Assembly (NCBI GenBank): GCA_964634325.1
Contig: CAZWJF010000001.1
Span: 337,211 to 401,210 of the forward strand
DNA from: JAJXWB01 sp964634325
GTDB lineage: Bacteria; Pseudomonadota; Alphaproteobacteria; Rhizobiales; Beijerinckiaceae
Direction of reading: 5' to 3'
DNA length: 64,000 bases
Every line of letters starts with the position of its first letter. Position 1 is the stretch's first letter. Of this stretch, positions 8,457 to 16,553 are shown one piece after another. Below the pieces are notes generated by a model. The model was not told the DNA's origin and ran no database searches. It saw only the letters and a list, made by a program, of their open reading frames with translations. The position numbers and the translations under genes were made by a program.

Positions 8457-8906
8457 TCAGGCGACTTCGTTCGGCGCGTCGAGACGCGCAAACACGGCGG
8501 TATCGGGATATTCGGAGAATTCGACGATCAGGCCGTCGCGGAACCGCAGGAAATTCCAGATGTCGACCTCGATTGGCTCGCCCGCGCCGCGATTACGAAT
8601 GCGGGCGGTCCGGTGGATCGCGACGCGATCGCCGTCGATCAGCAGCTTGTTGAGGCGCGACCCGAGATTTTCGTACGCGATGTTGACCTCGTAGCCGAGT
8701 TCGCGACAGGCGTCGCGGCCTTCGCGGGGCGCGTGAAAGGGGTGGGCGCGGCCGGCCGGCGTCTTGAAGACCACATCGGGCGCCGCGTAAGCCGCCATCG
8801 CCTCGACGTCGCCGGTCGCGCGCAATTCCAGCAGATGGCGGATGGACGCCTCGATCCGCTCGCGCCCTTCGTCTGGCGAGGCGACAATTGTCTGCACGTC
8901 CTGCAC
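8457..8906 (-). CDS. SnoaL-like (NTF2 fold) protein, paralogue 2
   Basis: About 149 residues, and the closest relative of paralogue 1: LLIDGDRVAIHRTARIRNRG and EFSEYPDTAVF match nearly residue for residue. I place the start at GTG 8906, preceded by GAGGAA 9 nt upstream, because this gives the family length and leaves an intergenic dyad (8951..8968) as a promoter element. A TTG at 8972 would add 22 atypical residues. Function is unknown; it probably shares a substrate class with its neighbours. Confidence 0.8.
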   Translation of the reverse strand: MQDVQTIVASPDEGRERIEASIRHLLELRATGDVEAMAAYAAPDVVFKTPAGRAHPFHAPREGRDACRELGYEVNIAYENLGSRLNKLLIDGDRVAIHRTARIRNRGAGEPIEVDIWNFLRFRDGLIVEFSEYPDTAVFARLDAPNEVA

Positions 8907-8950
8907 GGCCGGATATTCCTCGGCGTTTCGGTTCTCCGCTCTGTTCAACT

Positions 8951-8968
8951 CGAATATCTTGATATTTG
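8951..8968. promoter_or_regulatory. Inverted repeat upstream of SnoaL paralogue 2
   Basis: CGAATAT-CTTG-ATATTTG is an inverted repeat with one mismatch, 45 nt upstream of the GTG start. Its arms resemble those of the dyad upstream of paralogue 3 (9578..9595), which shares the AAATAT and ATATTCG blocks. It is a candidate operator for a common regulator. Confidence 0.35.
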
Positions 8969-9074
8969 TCAATGATCTGGCTCGCCTTGCAGGCGCGAGA
9001 CGAGAGCGAAAACAGGCAACCTCTAGAAAAGGCTGATGAATTTTCTTTGGTTCAACTGCGCCGGTTCGCGCTGG

Positions 9075-9512
9075 TCAACCGCCGCAAAGTTGAATCATGC
9101 CGAGCGTGTCGGTCCGTTCGTGCATTTCGACGAGCAAGCCGTCGCGGAACCGCATGAAGTAACAAATGTCCAGTTCCGCGGTCCGGCCCGTTCCCCGATT
9201 TGCGACCAGGACGCGACGGCAGGCGGCCACCTGTTCGCCATCGACCACCAGTTCCGTCACTTCCGCCGTCCGCGGCTCGATGAGAATATGAATTTGGCGG
9301 GCGAGTTCGCCGCACGCCTCGCGGCCTTCGCGGCTGATCGTGACGGGTTGGCCGACCCAGCTGGTGACGACGTAAACGCAATCAGGCGCCAGATAGTCGA
9401 GCAAGCCGTCGATATCGCCATGCGCCCGACAATCCCAGATCGCGCGCACGCGCTGCTCGATCAATTCTCGATCGATCGACGACAATTGCTTTCTGGCGGC
9501 TGCGCTCAACAC
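9075..9512 (-). CDS. SnoaL-like (NTF2 fold) protein, paralogue 3
   Basis: A 145-residue NTF2-fold protein, the more divergent of the three tandem copies. It keeps IDRELIEQRVRAIWDCRAHGD (as in paralogue 1), LVVDGEQVA and MRFRDGLLVEM but has lost the FSEYPDT ending (HERTDT instead). The start is GTG 9512; the adjacent TTG is also possible. The copies are separated by intergenic regions with their own dyads, so they may be transcribed separately. Activity is unknown. Confidence 0.8.
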   Translation of the reverse strand: MLSAAARKQLSSIDRELIEQRVRAIWDCRAHGDIDGLLDYLAPDCVYVVTSWVGQPVTISREGREACGELARQIHILIEPRTAEVTELVVDGEQVAACRRVLVANRGTGRTAELDICYFMRFRDGLLVEMHERTDTLGMIQLCGG

Positions 9513-9577
9513 GAAAGTAGACGCCTCTTTCGAGGTTCACCTGAGGAAACAGCCGAAAATCCTAGAGCGCGACGTGT

Positions 9578-9595
9578 ATGTCAAATATTCGACAT
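9578..9595. promoter_or_regulatory. Near-perfect 18-bp palindrome upstream of SnoaL paralogue 3
   Basis: ATGTCAAATATTCGACAT reads the same on both strands except for one symmetric pair. It lies 66 nt upstream of the paralogue 3 start and just after the monooxygenase stop (9619, minus). Its AT-rich centre stands out from the GC-rich background. It is a probable regulator-binding site; which regulator is unknown. Confidence 0.4.
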
Positions 9596-9618
9596 GAGAT
9601 TTCGCGCCTGTGCGACGA

Positions 9619-10800
9619 TTATTCGCGGTAGATCCAGTCGCTCGCGCGCGCCATGCCCTCGGCGCCGATCGCACGCATCGCCGTGTCGCGCGCGAAGGCC
9701 GCCGGGCCCCCCAGATGGTAGACGGTTCCCTGAAAGCGCGAGGCGCGCTGAACGCGGTTGGCGCGCGTAGAGCGCGCCCGCTGGTATTGATCGAGCGCGG
9801 CGGCCTCGTCGTCCGGATGAGCCGCGAAGGCGACCCCGAGCGCGTCGGCGTCTTCGATCGCCTGGGCCGCGCCTTGCGCGAGGAAGGGCGCCATCGCGTG
9901 CGCCGCGTCGCCGAGAACGGCGACCCTGCCGCGCGCCCAGGTCGATACGGCCTTGCGTTCGTAGAGCGGCCAGCGCCGCCATTCCGGCGCGGCGACGATC
10001 AGGTCGCGGATTTCCGCGGTCCAGCTCTGGAAACGCGAGGCGAGAAAGGCCACGTCCCCGTGCGAGGACCAGAAATCAGGATCGTCGAGGTCGGTCCATT
10101 CGTCCTCGACGATAGCGACGACGTTCAGAACGCTCGCGCGCCGCAGCGGGTAGTGCACGAGATGCGCGCCCGCGCCGAGCCAGAGGCCGGTGCGCGGCGC
10201 GAGCAGCTCCGAAGGAACCGTGGCGGCGGGCAGAAGCGCCCGCCAGGCGGTGCGACCGGAATAGCGGGGGCCGTCCGGCGCGGCGAGCGCCAAGCCCTCG
10301 CGGACCCGCGAGCGCAGGCCGTCTGCGCCGATCAGCGCGGCGCCATGCAGGTCCGGCCGTCCCTCGATATGAACGAGCACGCCGTCGATGCTCGAGCGCC
10401 AGCCCTCGATGCCGCAACCCAGACGGATTTCGATGTTCGGCGAGCCGGCGGCCGTTTCGGCCAGCGCCGTCAGGAGGTCGGCGCGGTGGGCGACCAGATA
10501 GATCGACCCCCAGCGTTTTTCCGATTCGCCGACGGGCACGGTGGTAATGACGGAGCCGTCCCTCGACGAACGAATCTCGACCGCTTCAGGCGCCGTCGCG
10601 AGTTCCTTGAGCCGCTCCAGCGCGCCCCATTTGGCGAGGCGTCGCGTCGCATTGGCGGCGAGCTGGAGCCCCGCGCCGAATTCCGCAAGGGCGGGGGCTC
10701 GCTCGAGTACGATCACATAACGGCCGGCTGCGGCCAGAGCGAGCGCCGCCGACAGCCCGCCAACGCCGGCGCCGGCGACAATGACGGGGCGGTCGGCCAT
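9619..10800 (-). CDS. FAD-dependent aromatic-type monooxygenase
   Basis: A 393-residue class A flavoprotein monooxygenase of the salicylate-hydroxylase/PHBH type. Visible motifs are the Rossmann GxGxxG (VAGAGVGGLSAALALAAAG) at the N-terminus, the DG motif (ALIGADGLRSRVR) in the middle and the second FAD motif (VAVLGDAAHAMAPFLAQGA) near residue 290. It hydroxylates an unknown, probably aromatic or quinone-like substrate with NAD(P)H and O2. It lies 12 nt downstream of the zf-CHCC gene on the same strand and is probably co-transcribed with it. Confidence 0.9.
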   Translation of the reverse strand: MADRPVIVAGAGVGGLSAALALAAAGRYVIVLERAPALAEFGAGLQLAANATRRLAKWGALERLKELATAPEAVEIRSSRDGSVITTVPVGESEKRWGSIYLVAHRADLLTALAETAAGSPNIEIRLGCGIEGWRSSIDGVLVHIEGRPDLHGAALIGADGLRSRVREGLALAAPDGPRYSGRTAWRALLPAATVPSELLAPRTGLWLGAGAHLVHYPLRRASVLNVVAIVEDEWTDLDDPDFWSSHGDVAFLASRFQSWTAEIRDLIVAAPEWRRWPLYERKAVSTWARGRVAVLGDAAHAMAPFLAQGAAQAIEDADALGVAFAAHPDDEAAALDQYQRARSTRANRVQRASRFQGTVYHLGGPAAFARDTAMRAIGAEGMARASDWIYRE

Positions 10801-10812
10801 GGTTCGCCTCGC

Positions 10813-11049
10813 TCAAACGCCGCGGAATTCGCACTCGGCGGGGTCGGAATGGCCCTTCAGGGCGGCGTCGTAGACGTACAGGGTCGAGCAATACGGACAG
10901 ATCGTCTCGGCGCTCTGGCCCATGTCGATGAAAATGTGCGGATGGTCGAAGGGCGGCAGCGCGCCGATGCACATGAACTTGTGCGCGCCGATTTTTACGC
11001 GCGGAAGACCGGGCTGGTTGTGGAAGTGCGGCGTGACGTCGTCTGCCAT
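10813..11049 (-). CDS. Zinc-finger CHCC domain protein
   Basis: A 78-residue protein of the zf-CHCC family, related to the zinc-binding subunit NDUFS6 of mitochondrial complex I. Zinc ligands are apparent in FMCIGALPPFDHPHIF and ICPYCSTLYVY. ATG 11049 is chosen because AGGGAA precedes it; an upstream start would add 23 basic residues not found in the family. It is the first gene of a pair with the monooxygenase. Confidence 0.85.
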   Translation of the reverse strand: MADDVTPHFHNQPGLPRVKIGAHKFMCIGALPPFDHPHIFIDMGQSAETICPYCSTLYVYDAALKGHSDPAECEFRGV

Positions 11050-11189
11050 CTTCGAATTCCCTTGGAGCCGGCGGCGGCATATCAGGTCGGGCGCGCCTTG
11101 GCCATGCGCGCGCGACAATCCGCGCCTTGATATTGCATTGCGGCGATCCGTGCTAGACCCGGCGCCACGTCCATAAGTCGCCGGTCGCC

Positions 11190-11957
11190 ATGCATTTCTT
11201 CCAGTCCGGGGCGGTGCGCCTCGCCTATATCGACGAGCATCCGACGGCGGAGGATCGCCGGGAGCCGATCCTGCTCGTTCACGGATTCGCGTCGAGCCAC
11301 GCCGTGAACTGGGTTTTCCCGCTGTGGGTGAAGGCGTTGACCGGAGACGGACGGCGCACGATCGCGCTGGACAATCGCGGTCATGGCCGCTCCACGAAGC
11401 TGTACAGCCCGGCCGCCTACGACACGCGGATCATGGCGGAGGACTGCCTGCGTCTGCTCGACCACCTCCGCCTCGAGCGCGTCGACGTCATGGGCTATTC
11501 GATGGGCGCGCGCATCTCCGCTTTCCTGACGCTGCATCATCCCACGCGGGTGCGTTCGCTGGTCATCGGCGGGTTGGGAATTCATCTGGTCGACGGCGTC
11601 GGCCTGCCGGTCGGAATCGCCGATGCGATGGAGACGGACCGACCGGAACTGCTGGTCGATCCGCAGCAGAAGACGTTCCGCGCCTTCGCCGAGGCGACGA
11701 AGAGCGATCGCGCGGCGTTGGCCGCCTGCATACGCGGCTCGCGCCAGTTGCTGTCGCCGGCGGAGGTCGGCCGGATCGCCGCGCCGACGCTGATCTGCGT
11801 CGGAACCAAGGACGACGTCGCCGGCGACCCGCACAGGCTCGGCGCGCTGATGTCCGATGCGAAAGTCGCCGATATCCCGAACCGCGATCACAACCGCGCC
11901 GTCGGCGACAGGGTCTATCGCGAGGCGGTTCTGGACTTCCTCGCCAGGCGTCCGTGA
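11190..11957 (+). CDS. Alpha/beta hydrolase
   Basis: A 255-residue alpha/beta-fold hydrolase. The oxyanion HG motif is ILLVHGFASSH, the nucleophile elbow GYSMGARIS, a DNRGHGRS segment precedes it, the acid is likely in CVGTKDDVAGDP and the catalytic His in NRDHNRAVGD. No signal peptide. The substrate (ester, epoxide or similar) is unknown. It is divergent from the zf-CHCC/monooxygenase pair. Confidence 0.88.
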   Translation: MHFFQSGAVRLAYIDEHPTAEDRREPILLVHGFASSHAVNWVFPLWVKALTGDGRRTIALDNRGHGRSTKLYSPAAYDTRIMAEDCLRLLDHLRLERVDVMGYSMGARISAFLTLHHPTRVRSLVIGGLGIHLVDGVGLPVGIADAMETDRPELLVDPQQKTFRAFAEATKSDRAALAACIRGSRQLLSPAEVGRIAAPTLICVGTKDDVAGDPHRLGALMSDAKVADIPNRDHNRAVGDRVYREAVLDFLARRP

Positions 11958-12411
11958 GGGTCGCGCGCAGCTGGCAAGCCGCAGCGTCGCCGCGATCCGA
12001 CCTCGAACCCGCCACTGCAAGCCGCGCGCAAGGCGCGGATGATCTTGTGCCGCTGCCTGGGTCGACGCCCGAGCGCAAGGACGAAAGGTCGACATGACAG
12101 CCTCCGCGGCCCGGTTCCGCCACGTCGTAAACGCCCAGTCCCTGAGGCGGCTGCGAGGCTCTCGTGCGCCTTCGCGGCACGGGGAGGCGGTTCAAACCGT
12201 TGCGCCGCCCGCGAGCGCCGCTCGGCAGTCGACGCCCGGCGTTTCCGTCCTCTCGCGCAGCCGCCGGCTCCATTCCTGAAATCGCCTGCGCCCGCGGCGC
12301 TTGATTAATCGTGTTGCGATCACATTTGTGAACGCTGGAAGCCAGAGCGCGCCGGACATGCTATCGTCCGAGGCGCGCCAGGGGCGCGATGCGGCGTTGA
12401 GGAGTAGGCTC
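11958..12411. other. Intergenic region before cysE, no gene seen
   Basis: About 450 bases between the hydrolase stop and the cysE start. Open frames here have compositions typical of non-coding shadow and lack ribosome-binding sites. The right part (about 12300-12345) is less GC-rich and holds a small dyad TCACA-TT-TGTGA around 12320, so the cysE promoter probably lies there. I see nothing else. Confidence 0.5.
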
Positions 12412-13251
12412 ATGGCGGCGATGCACGGGCACGGCGCGGCTAACGTGGTGGACTTCGGCGGCAAGGACGCCCTGTTCGCGCGGATCGTCGCGGATGCGCA
12501 AGAGACGGTGCGGCGCGAGCCGGACCTGGCCGGTTTTCTGTTCGCCAACGTCCTGCACCACGAGACGCTGGAGCGCGCCATCGTGCATCGCGTCGCCGCG
12601 CGACTCGATCATCCCGATCTCGGGTCGGACGCCATCGCGCACGCCTACGCGGGCGTGATCGCCGCCGATCCGTCGATCGTCGAGGCGTTCCGCGCCGACA
12701 TTCTCGCCGTGTTCGACCGCGACCCCGCTTGCACCCGGCTGATCGAGCCGCTGTTGTATTTCAAGGGGTTTCATGCGCTCCAGACACATCGGCTGGCGCA
12801 TGCCCTGCTCAAGGCCGGGCGGCGCGACTTCGCCTTTTATCTCCAGAGCCGCGCATCGGCCGTCTTCCAGGTCGACATCAATCCCGGCGCGAAATTCGGC
12901 AAGGGCGTGTTCCTCGACCATGCGACGGGCCTGGTCGTCGGCGAAACGGCTGTCGTCGAGGATGACGTGTCGATTCTCCAGGGCGTGACGCTCGGCGGCA
13001 CGGGCAAGGAAATCGGCGATCGCCATCCGAAGATACGCCGCGGCGTGCTGATCAGCGCCGGCGCCAAGGTGCTCGGCAATATCGAAGTCGGCCAGTGCGC
13101 GCGGGTCGCAGCGGGTTCCGTCGTGCTGGCGCCCGTGCCCCGCAATACGACAGTCGCCGGCGTGCCGGCCCGGGTCGTTGGCGCCGCGGGCTGCGCAGAA
13201 CCCGGCCGGACGATGGACCAGATCCTGGCCGCCAAGAACAGCGAAACCTGA
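12412..13251 (+). CDS. cysE: Serine O-acetyltransferase
   Basis: Makes O-acetylserine from serine and acetyl-CoA, the first step of cysteine synthesis. The 279-residue protein has the helical N-terminal SATase domain (to about residue 160) and a left-handed beta-helix of hexapeptide repeats from VFQVDINPGAKFGKGVFLDH onward, with the catalytic His in FLDHATG and the acetyl-CoA loop LQGVTLGGTGKEIGDRHPKI. GAGGAGTAGG just upstream fixes ATG 12412. The usual long C-terminal tail ends with LAAKNSET rather than a terminal Ile, which would weaken binding to cysteine synthase. Confidence 0.94.
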   Translation: MAAMHGHGAANVVDFGGKDALFARIVADAQETVRREPDLAGFLFANVLHHETLERAIVHRVAARLDHPDLGSDAIAHAYAGVIAADPSIVEAFRADILAVFDRDPACTRLIEPLLYFKGFHALQTHRLAHALLKAGRRDFAFYLQSRASAVFQVDINPGAKFGKGVFLDHATGLVVGETAVVEDDVSILQGVTLGGTGKEIGDRHPKIRRGVLISAGAKVLGNIEVGQCARVAAGSVVLAPVPRNTTVAGVPARVVGAAGCAEPGRTMDQILAAKNSET

Positions 13252-13329
13252 TCGGCCTTGAAGCCGCGCGCGCTTTCTGGCAACCCGTGACGCGACATAG
13301 CCCCAACGGGCGCGGCGGAGGTGCGGAAG

Positions 13330-13728
13330 GTGCATAAGGCGGAACTCGCGAAGCTTCAGGCTTTCCTGCGGCGCTCGTTCGGCAACGATCAGCTAAAGGT
13401 CACGCCCGATCCGAAGGATCCGACGACGACCGCCGCCGTGCATCTGGGCGAGCGGCGCATCGCCACGATCAGCCTCGACGACGAAGACGGCGACCGTTCG
13501 TTCGCCTTCGCGATGAGGATTCCGGTCGGGCGCGAAGTCCTGCAGGAATATCTGCGCAAGCTGTTCGAAAACGATCAGCTCAAGCTGGTAGCGCGCGGTC
13601 GCAAGACGGATTCGGTCGAACTCAATTCGGGCGAGGATTTCCTCGGCGTGATCTCGGCCGATGACGCGAAAGGCTCCAGCTTCACGCTGCAGATCGCTAT
13701 TCTCGATTTCGATCTGGACGAAGTCTGA
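13330..13728 (+). CDS. DUF3126 protein with tandem-duplicated domain
   Basis: A 132-residue protein holding two consecutive copies of the DUF3126 unit. Copy 1 (about residues 2-62) has LAKLQAFLRRSFGNDQLKV and ISLDDEDGDRSFAFAM; copy 2 (about 69-130) has LQEYLRKLFENDQLKLVARG and ISADDAKGSSFTLQIAILDF. Family members I know are single-domain proteins of about 70 residues, so this is an internal duplication. GTG 13330 is favoured since GGAGG lies 8 nt upstream. Function is unknown in the whole family. Confidence 0.8.
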   Translation: MHKAELAKLQAFLRRSFGNDQLKVTPDPKDPTTTAAVHLGERRIATISLDDEDGDRSFAFAMRIPVGREVLQEYLRKLFENDQLKLVARGRKTDSVELNSGEDFLGVISADDAKGSSFTLQIAILDFDLDEV

Positions 13729-13731
13729 GGC

Positions 13732-14391
13732 TCAGCGCGCCAGCATCGTCTGCGTCAGCGCGCGCGCGCCTGCGGCGAGCTTGTCCCATTGGCCGAGCAA
13801 AGGCCGCGCAAAGCGCAGGGACACGTCGAGATCGCGTTCGCGGAAGACGGTGAGGCAGGTCTCCGGCAATCCGTCGGAGGGCGTGGTGGCGCGCGTGCAC
13901 CGCGCCGCGAAGGTTCGGCCTTCCGGCGGCGCAAAATAGAGATCCTCGCCGGCGTAGGGCGAGCCGTCCTGAAATCTGCGCTTGAGCAGCCCTTCCTCGG
14001 TCTCGACGACCTCCGGTTCGAGAAAGCGCGCGTAAAGCGTCGCGACGAGATCGGGCGGGTCTATCTTGCGGTCGGCGGGGCCGAGCGTGAGGAAGACGAG
14101 CGCGCTCTTGCCGCGTCCGTCGACGTCCGAAAGCGGCGTCGTCGCGTCGCCTGCCGGCCGGAAGTCCGGAAAGGTCGCCGCTATGTCGAGAGCTTCGATC
14201 CGCCCGCCGACGCGGCCGCCGGCGAACCGGGCGTAGGCGGGCGCATACACGAGCGCGACATCGCCGATGCGCGAAACGACAATCGCGCGATCTTGCGTAG
14301 CCCGTTGCGTGATATACCACGCCCCGACGCCGGCTGCCGCGATCAACGCGACGCCGAGGGCGATAACGAGAGAGCGGGCGCGGCGCGTCAT
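13732..14391 (-). CDS. Membrane-anchored protein of unknown function
   Basis: 219 residues: a cationic start (MTRRAR), one membrane helix (about 7-25, LVIALGVALIAAAGVGAWYI), then an extracytoplasmic domain with two cysteines (RCTRATTPSDGLPETC) that could form a disulfide. I do not recognise the family. The start is limited by the divergent hisI gene to ATG 14391. It converges with the DUF3126 gene, with 3 bases between the stops. Confidence 0.7.
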   Translation of the reverse strand: MTRRARSLVIALGVALIAAAGVGAWYITQRATQDRAIVVSRIGDVALVYAPAYARFAGGRVGGRIEALDIAATFPDFRPAGDATTPLSDVDGRGKSALVFLTLGPADRKIDPPDLVATLYARFLEPEVVETEEGLLKRRFQDGSPYAGEDLYFAPPEGRTFAARCTRATTPSDGLPETCLTVFRERDLDVSLRFARPLLGQWDKLAAGARALTQTMLAR

Positions 14392-14433
14392 GATTTCGCG
14401 ACTATGCCAGATTCGCCGGCCAGAGGATGAGCG

Positions 14434-14841
14434 ATGCCGATCGACAAGTTCGAGACCGTGACCGACAAGAGCAAGCTGGAAGAGGGCGCCGTTTTCGCGC
14501 CGCGCTTCGACGCAGCCGGTCTCGTCGTCTGCGTGACCGTCGAGGCGGCGACCAACGAGCCGCTGATGCTCGCCTACATGAATGCGGAATCGCTGCGGCT
14601 GACGCTCGAGACCGGCGTCGCGCACTATTGGTCGCGCTCGCGCAACGCGCTCTGGCGCAAGGGCGACACGTCAGGCCAGGTGCAGCGGGTGGTGGACATG
14701 CGCGTCGATTGCGATCAGGACGCGATCCTGCTGCGCGTCGAAGCCGGCGGCGACGGCGGCGCGTGCCATACCGGACGCAAGTCCTGCTTCTATCGCCGCG
14801 TCGATCCGGCGACCGGGCGTCTGGTCTTCATCGAAAGCTAA
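14434..14841 (+). CDS. hisI: Phosphoribosyl-AMP cyclohydrolase
   Basis: Third step of histidine biosynthesis, opening the adenine ring of PR-AMP. The 135-residue stand-alone HisI carries LMLAYMNAESL, HYWSRSRNALWRKGDTSG and the metal-binding cluster VDCDQDAILLRV plus CHTGRKSCFYR. There is no fused HisE domain. It sits alone, away from other his genes, as is usual in alphaproteobacteria. Confidence 0.97.
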   Translation: MPIDKFETVTDKSKLEEGAVFAPRFDAAGLVVCVTVEAATNEPLMLAYMNAESLRLTLETGVAHYWSRSRNALWRKGDTSGQVQRVVDMRVDCDQDAILLRVEAGGDGGACHTGRKSCFYRRVDPATGRLVFIES

Positions 14842-14961
14842 CCAGACTGGAACTTTCGCCGGCCGGACCCATTTTATTAATGATCTAGCGATCTTGCCGG
14901 ATCAGCTTTTTCTCCGGAGGGCCCAAAAGGCTTGTCGGCCCTGCGTCCAGCGAGATCGACC

Positions 14962-16011
14962 ATGTTGTCGTTCATGCGTAGAGCCCAGGCGATGTGGAGC
15001 GACGAAAGCGGCGCAGGCGCGACGATCGCCGCGTCCCGACCCGAACCTCAGCGCAAATCGATGAGCGCGCGGCGTCCGAAAATCGGCCTCGCGCTCGGCG
15101 CGGGCGCGGCGCGCGGCTGGTGCCACATCGGCGTTCTGCGGGAGTTCGAAGCGGCCGGGTTCAAACCGGATATCGTCGCGGGCACCTCTATCGGCGCGTT
15201 GGTCGGCGGCTGCTACGCGGCCGGCGAACTCGACGCGATCGAACGTTTCGCCCGTTCGCTGTCGCGGCGTCGCGTGCTGTCGCTGCTCGATCTGTCGTTT
15301 TCCGGCGGCGGCTTGTTCAGCGGCGCGCGGTTGCGGGACAAGCTGGAGCTCGCGCTAGCCGGAAAGACGATCGAGAATGTCGCGATTCCTTTCGCCGCCG
15401 TGGCTACGGAAATCTCGACGGGCCACGAAATCTGGCTTCGCTCGGGTCGGCTCGCGCGCGCGCTCAACGCATCCTATGCGATGCCGGGCTTGCTGGAGCC
15501 CGTGATGGTGGACGGCCGCTGGTTGTTCGACGGCGCGCTCGTCAATCCGATTCCCGTCTCGGTGTGCCGCGCGCTCGGCGCGGACATGGTCGTGGCGGTC
15601 AATCTCGTCTCCGATTCGATGTTCAGGGGCACGGTGATCGGCGACCGCAACATCGGCGACGAGACGACCAGCATGGTCGCCGAAAAGGTGGAACAGGCAG
15701 GCGCACGCAGCTGGATCGCGGGCGTCGCGTCGCCGACGGCGCTGCTCAAGCGCAGGCTTCGGCGCAATTCAAACGACGGTCCCGGCGTGGCGTCGGTCAT
15801 GCTGGACGCGTTTTCGATCACGCAGGATCGCATCGCCCGCTCGCGCTTGGCCGGCGATCCGCCCGACGTGCTCATCAATGCGCGGCTCGAACAATTCGGC
15901 CTGTTCGATTTTCATCGCGCCGCCGACATGATCGCGTTAGGGCGCGAGATCGCGCGCCGCCGATTGCCGGACATTCTCGAGCACGTCAGCGGCGCGGCGC
16001 AGGCCGGCTAG
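14962..16011 (+). CDS. Patatin-like phospholipase (RssA/NTE type)
   Basis: A patatin-domain lipid hydrolase of about 349 residues. The glycine-rich oxyanion loop is GAGAARGWCHIGVL, the nucleophile GTSIGALVGG and the catalytic Asp DGALVNPIPV, so the Ser-Asp dyad is complete. It has no signal peptide, so it probably acts on inner-membrane phospholipid or acyl esters. ATG 14962 is chosen; a TTG at 14932 behind GGAGG is possible. It converges with the CBS gene at 16013. Confidence 0.88.
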   Translation: MLSFMRRAQAMWSDESGAGATIAASRPEPQRKSMSARRPKIGLALGAGAARGWCHIGVLREFEAAGFKPDIVAGTSIGALVGGCYAAGELDAIERFARSLSRRRVLSLLDLSFSGGGLFSGARLRDKLELALAGKTIENVAIPFAAVATEISTGHEIWLRSGRLARALNASYAMPGLLEPVMVDGRWLFDGALVNPIPVSVCRALGADMVVAVNLVSDSMFRGTVIGDRNIGDETTSMVAEKVEQAGARSWIAGVASPTALLKRRLRRNSNDGPGVASVMLDAFSITQDRIARSRLAGDPPDVLINARLEQFGLFDFHRAADMIALGREIARRRLPDILEHVSGAAQAG

Positions 16012-16012
16012 A

Positions 16013-16447
16013 TCACGCCGAAGCGATGTATTCGCGCAAGGCCTTGTGTTCGCTCTCGATGGCTTCGAGGCGAATCTTCACCACGTCGCCGATCGACACG
16101 ACACCCACGAGCTTGCCGTCGCGCAGGATCGGCAGGTGGCGGATGCGGCTTTCGGTCATCACGCCCATCGTGGCCTCGATCGGTTGATCCTCGGTGGCGC
16201 TGATGACTTTCGAAGTCATGTGCTTCGCCACCTGATCGCCCAGCGCCTCGGCGCCGCCGGCCGAAACAGCGCGAACAATGTCGCGCTCCGAGAGAATGCC
16301 GAGCACGTCGCGCCCCGCGTCGGCGACGACGACGGCGCCGATGCGATTGCGGCAGAGAATGTCGGCTGCTTCGCGCAACGTCAGGTGCGGTTGCGCCGTC
16401 ACCACGTCGCGCCCCTTGATCGCGAGAATGCGTGCGACAGTCATCAT
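16013..16447 (-). CDS. Two-CBS-domain protein
   Basis: 144 residues forming one CBS pair: first domain GRDVVTAQPHLTLREAADIL to LGILSERDIVRAV, second SKVISATEDQPIEATMGVM to GVVSIGDVVKIRLEAIE. Such stand-alone pairs bind adenosine nucleotides and sense energy or redox state; the partner is unknown. AGAGAGG precedes the ATG. The gene is monocistronic. Confidence 0.93.
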   Translation of the reverse strand: MMTVARILAIKGRDVVTAQPHLTLREAADILCRNRIGAVVVADAGRDVLGILSERDIVRAVSAGGAEALGDQVAKHMTSKVISATEDQPIEATMGVMTESRIRHLPILRDGKLVGVVSIGDVVKIRLEAIESEHKALREYIASA

Positions 16448-16553
16448 TGGCCTCTCTGGTTTCGCCCTATCTCACACGCGGCTTGCTCGCCGTCTTGAGC
16501 CGAAGCATGCGCTGCTTCACGCAGCTAGGCAAGCGTAATTCGCAATGCCGCTC

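Noticed and set aside
12315..12327. CRP-like site TCACA-TT-TGTGA before cysE
   Set aside because: The half-sites are in the reverse order and spacing of a CRP site (TGTGA-N6-TCACA).
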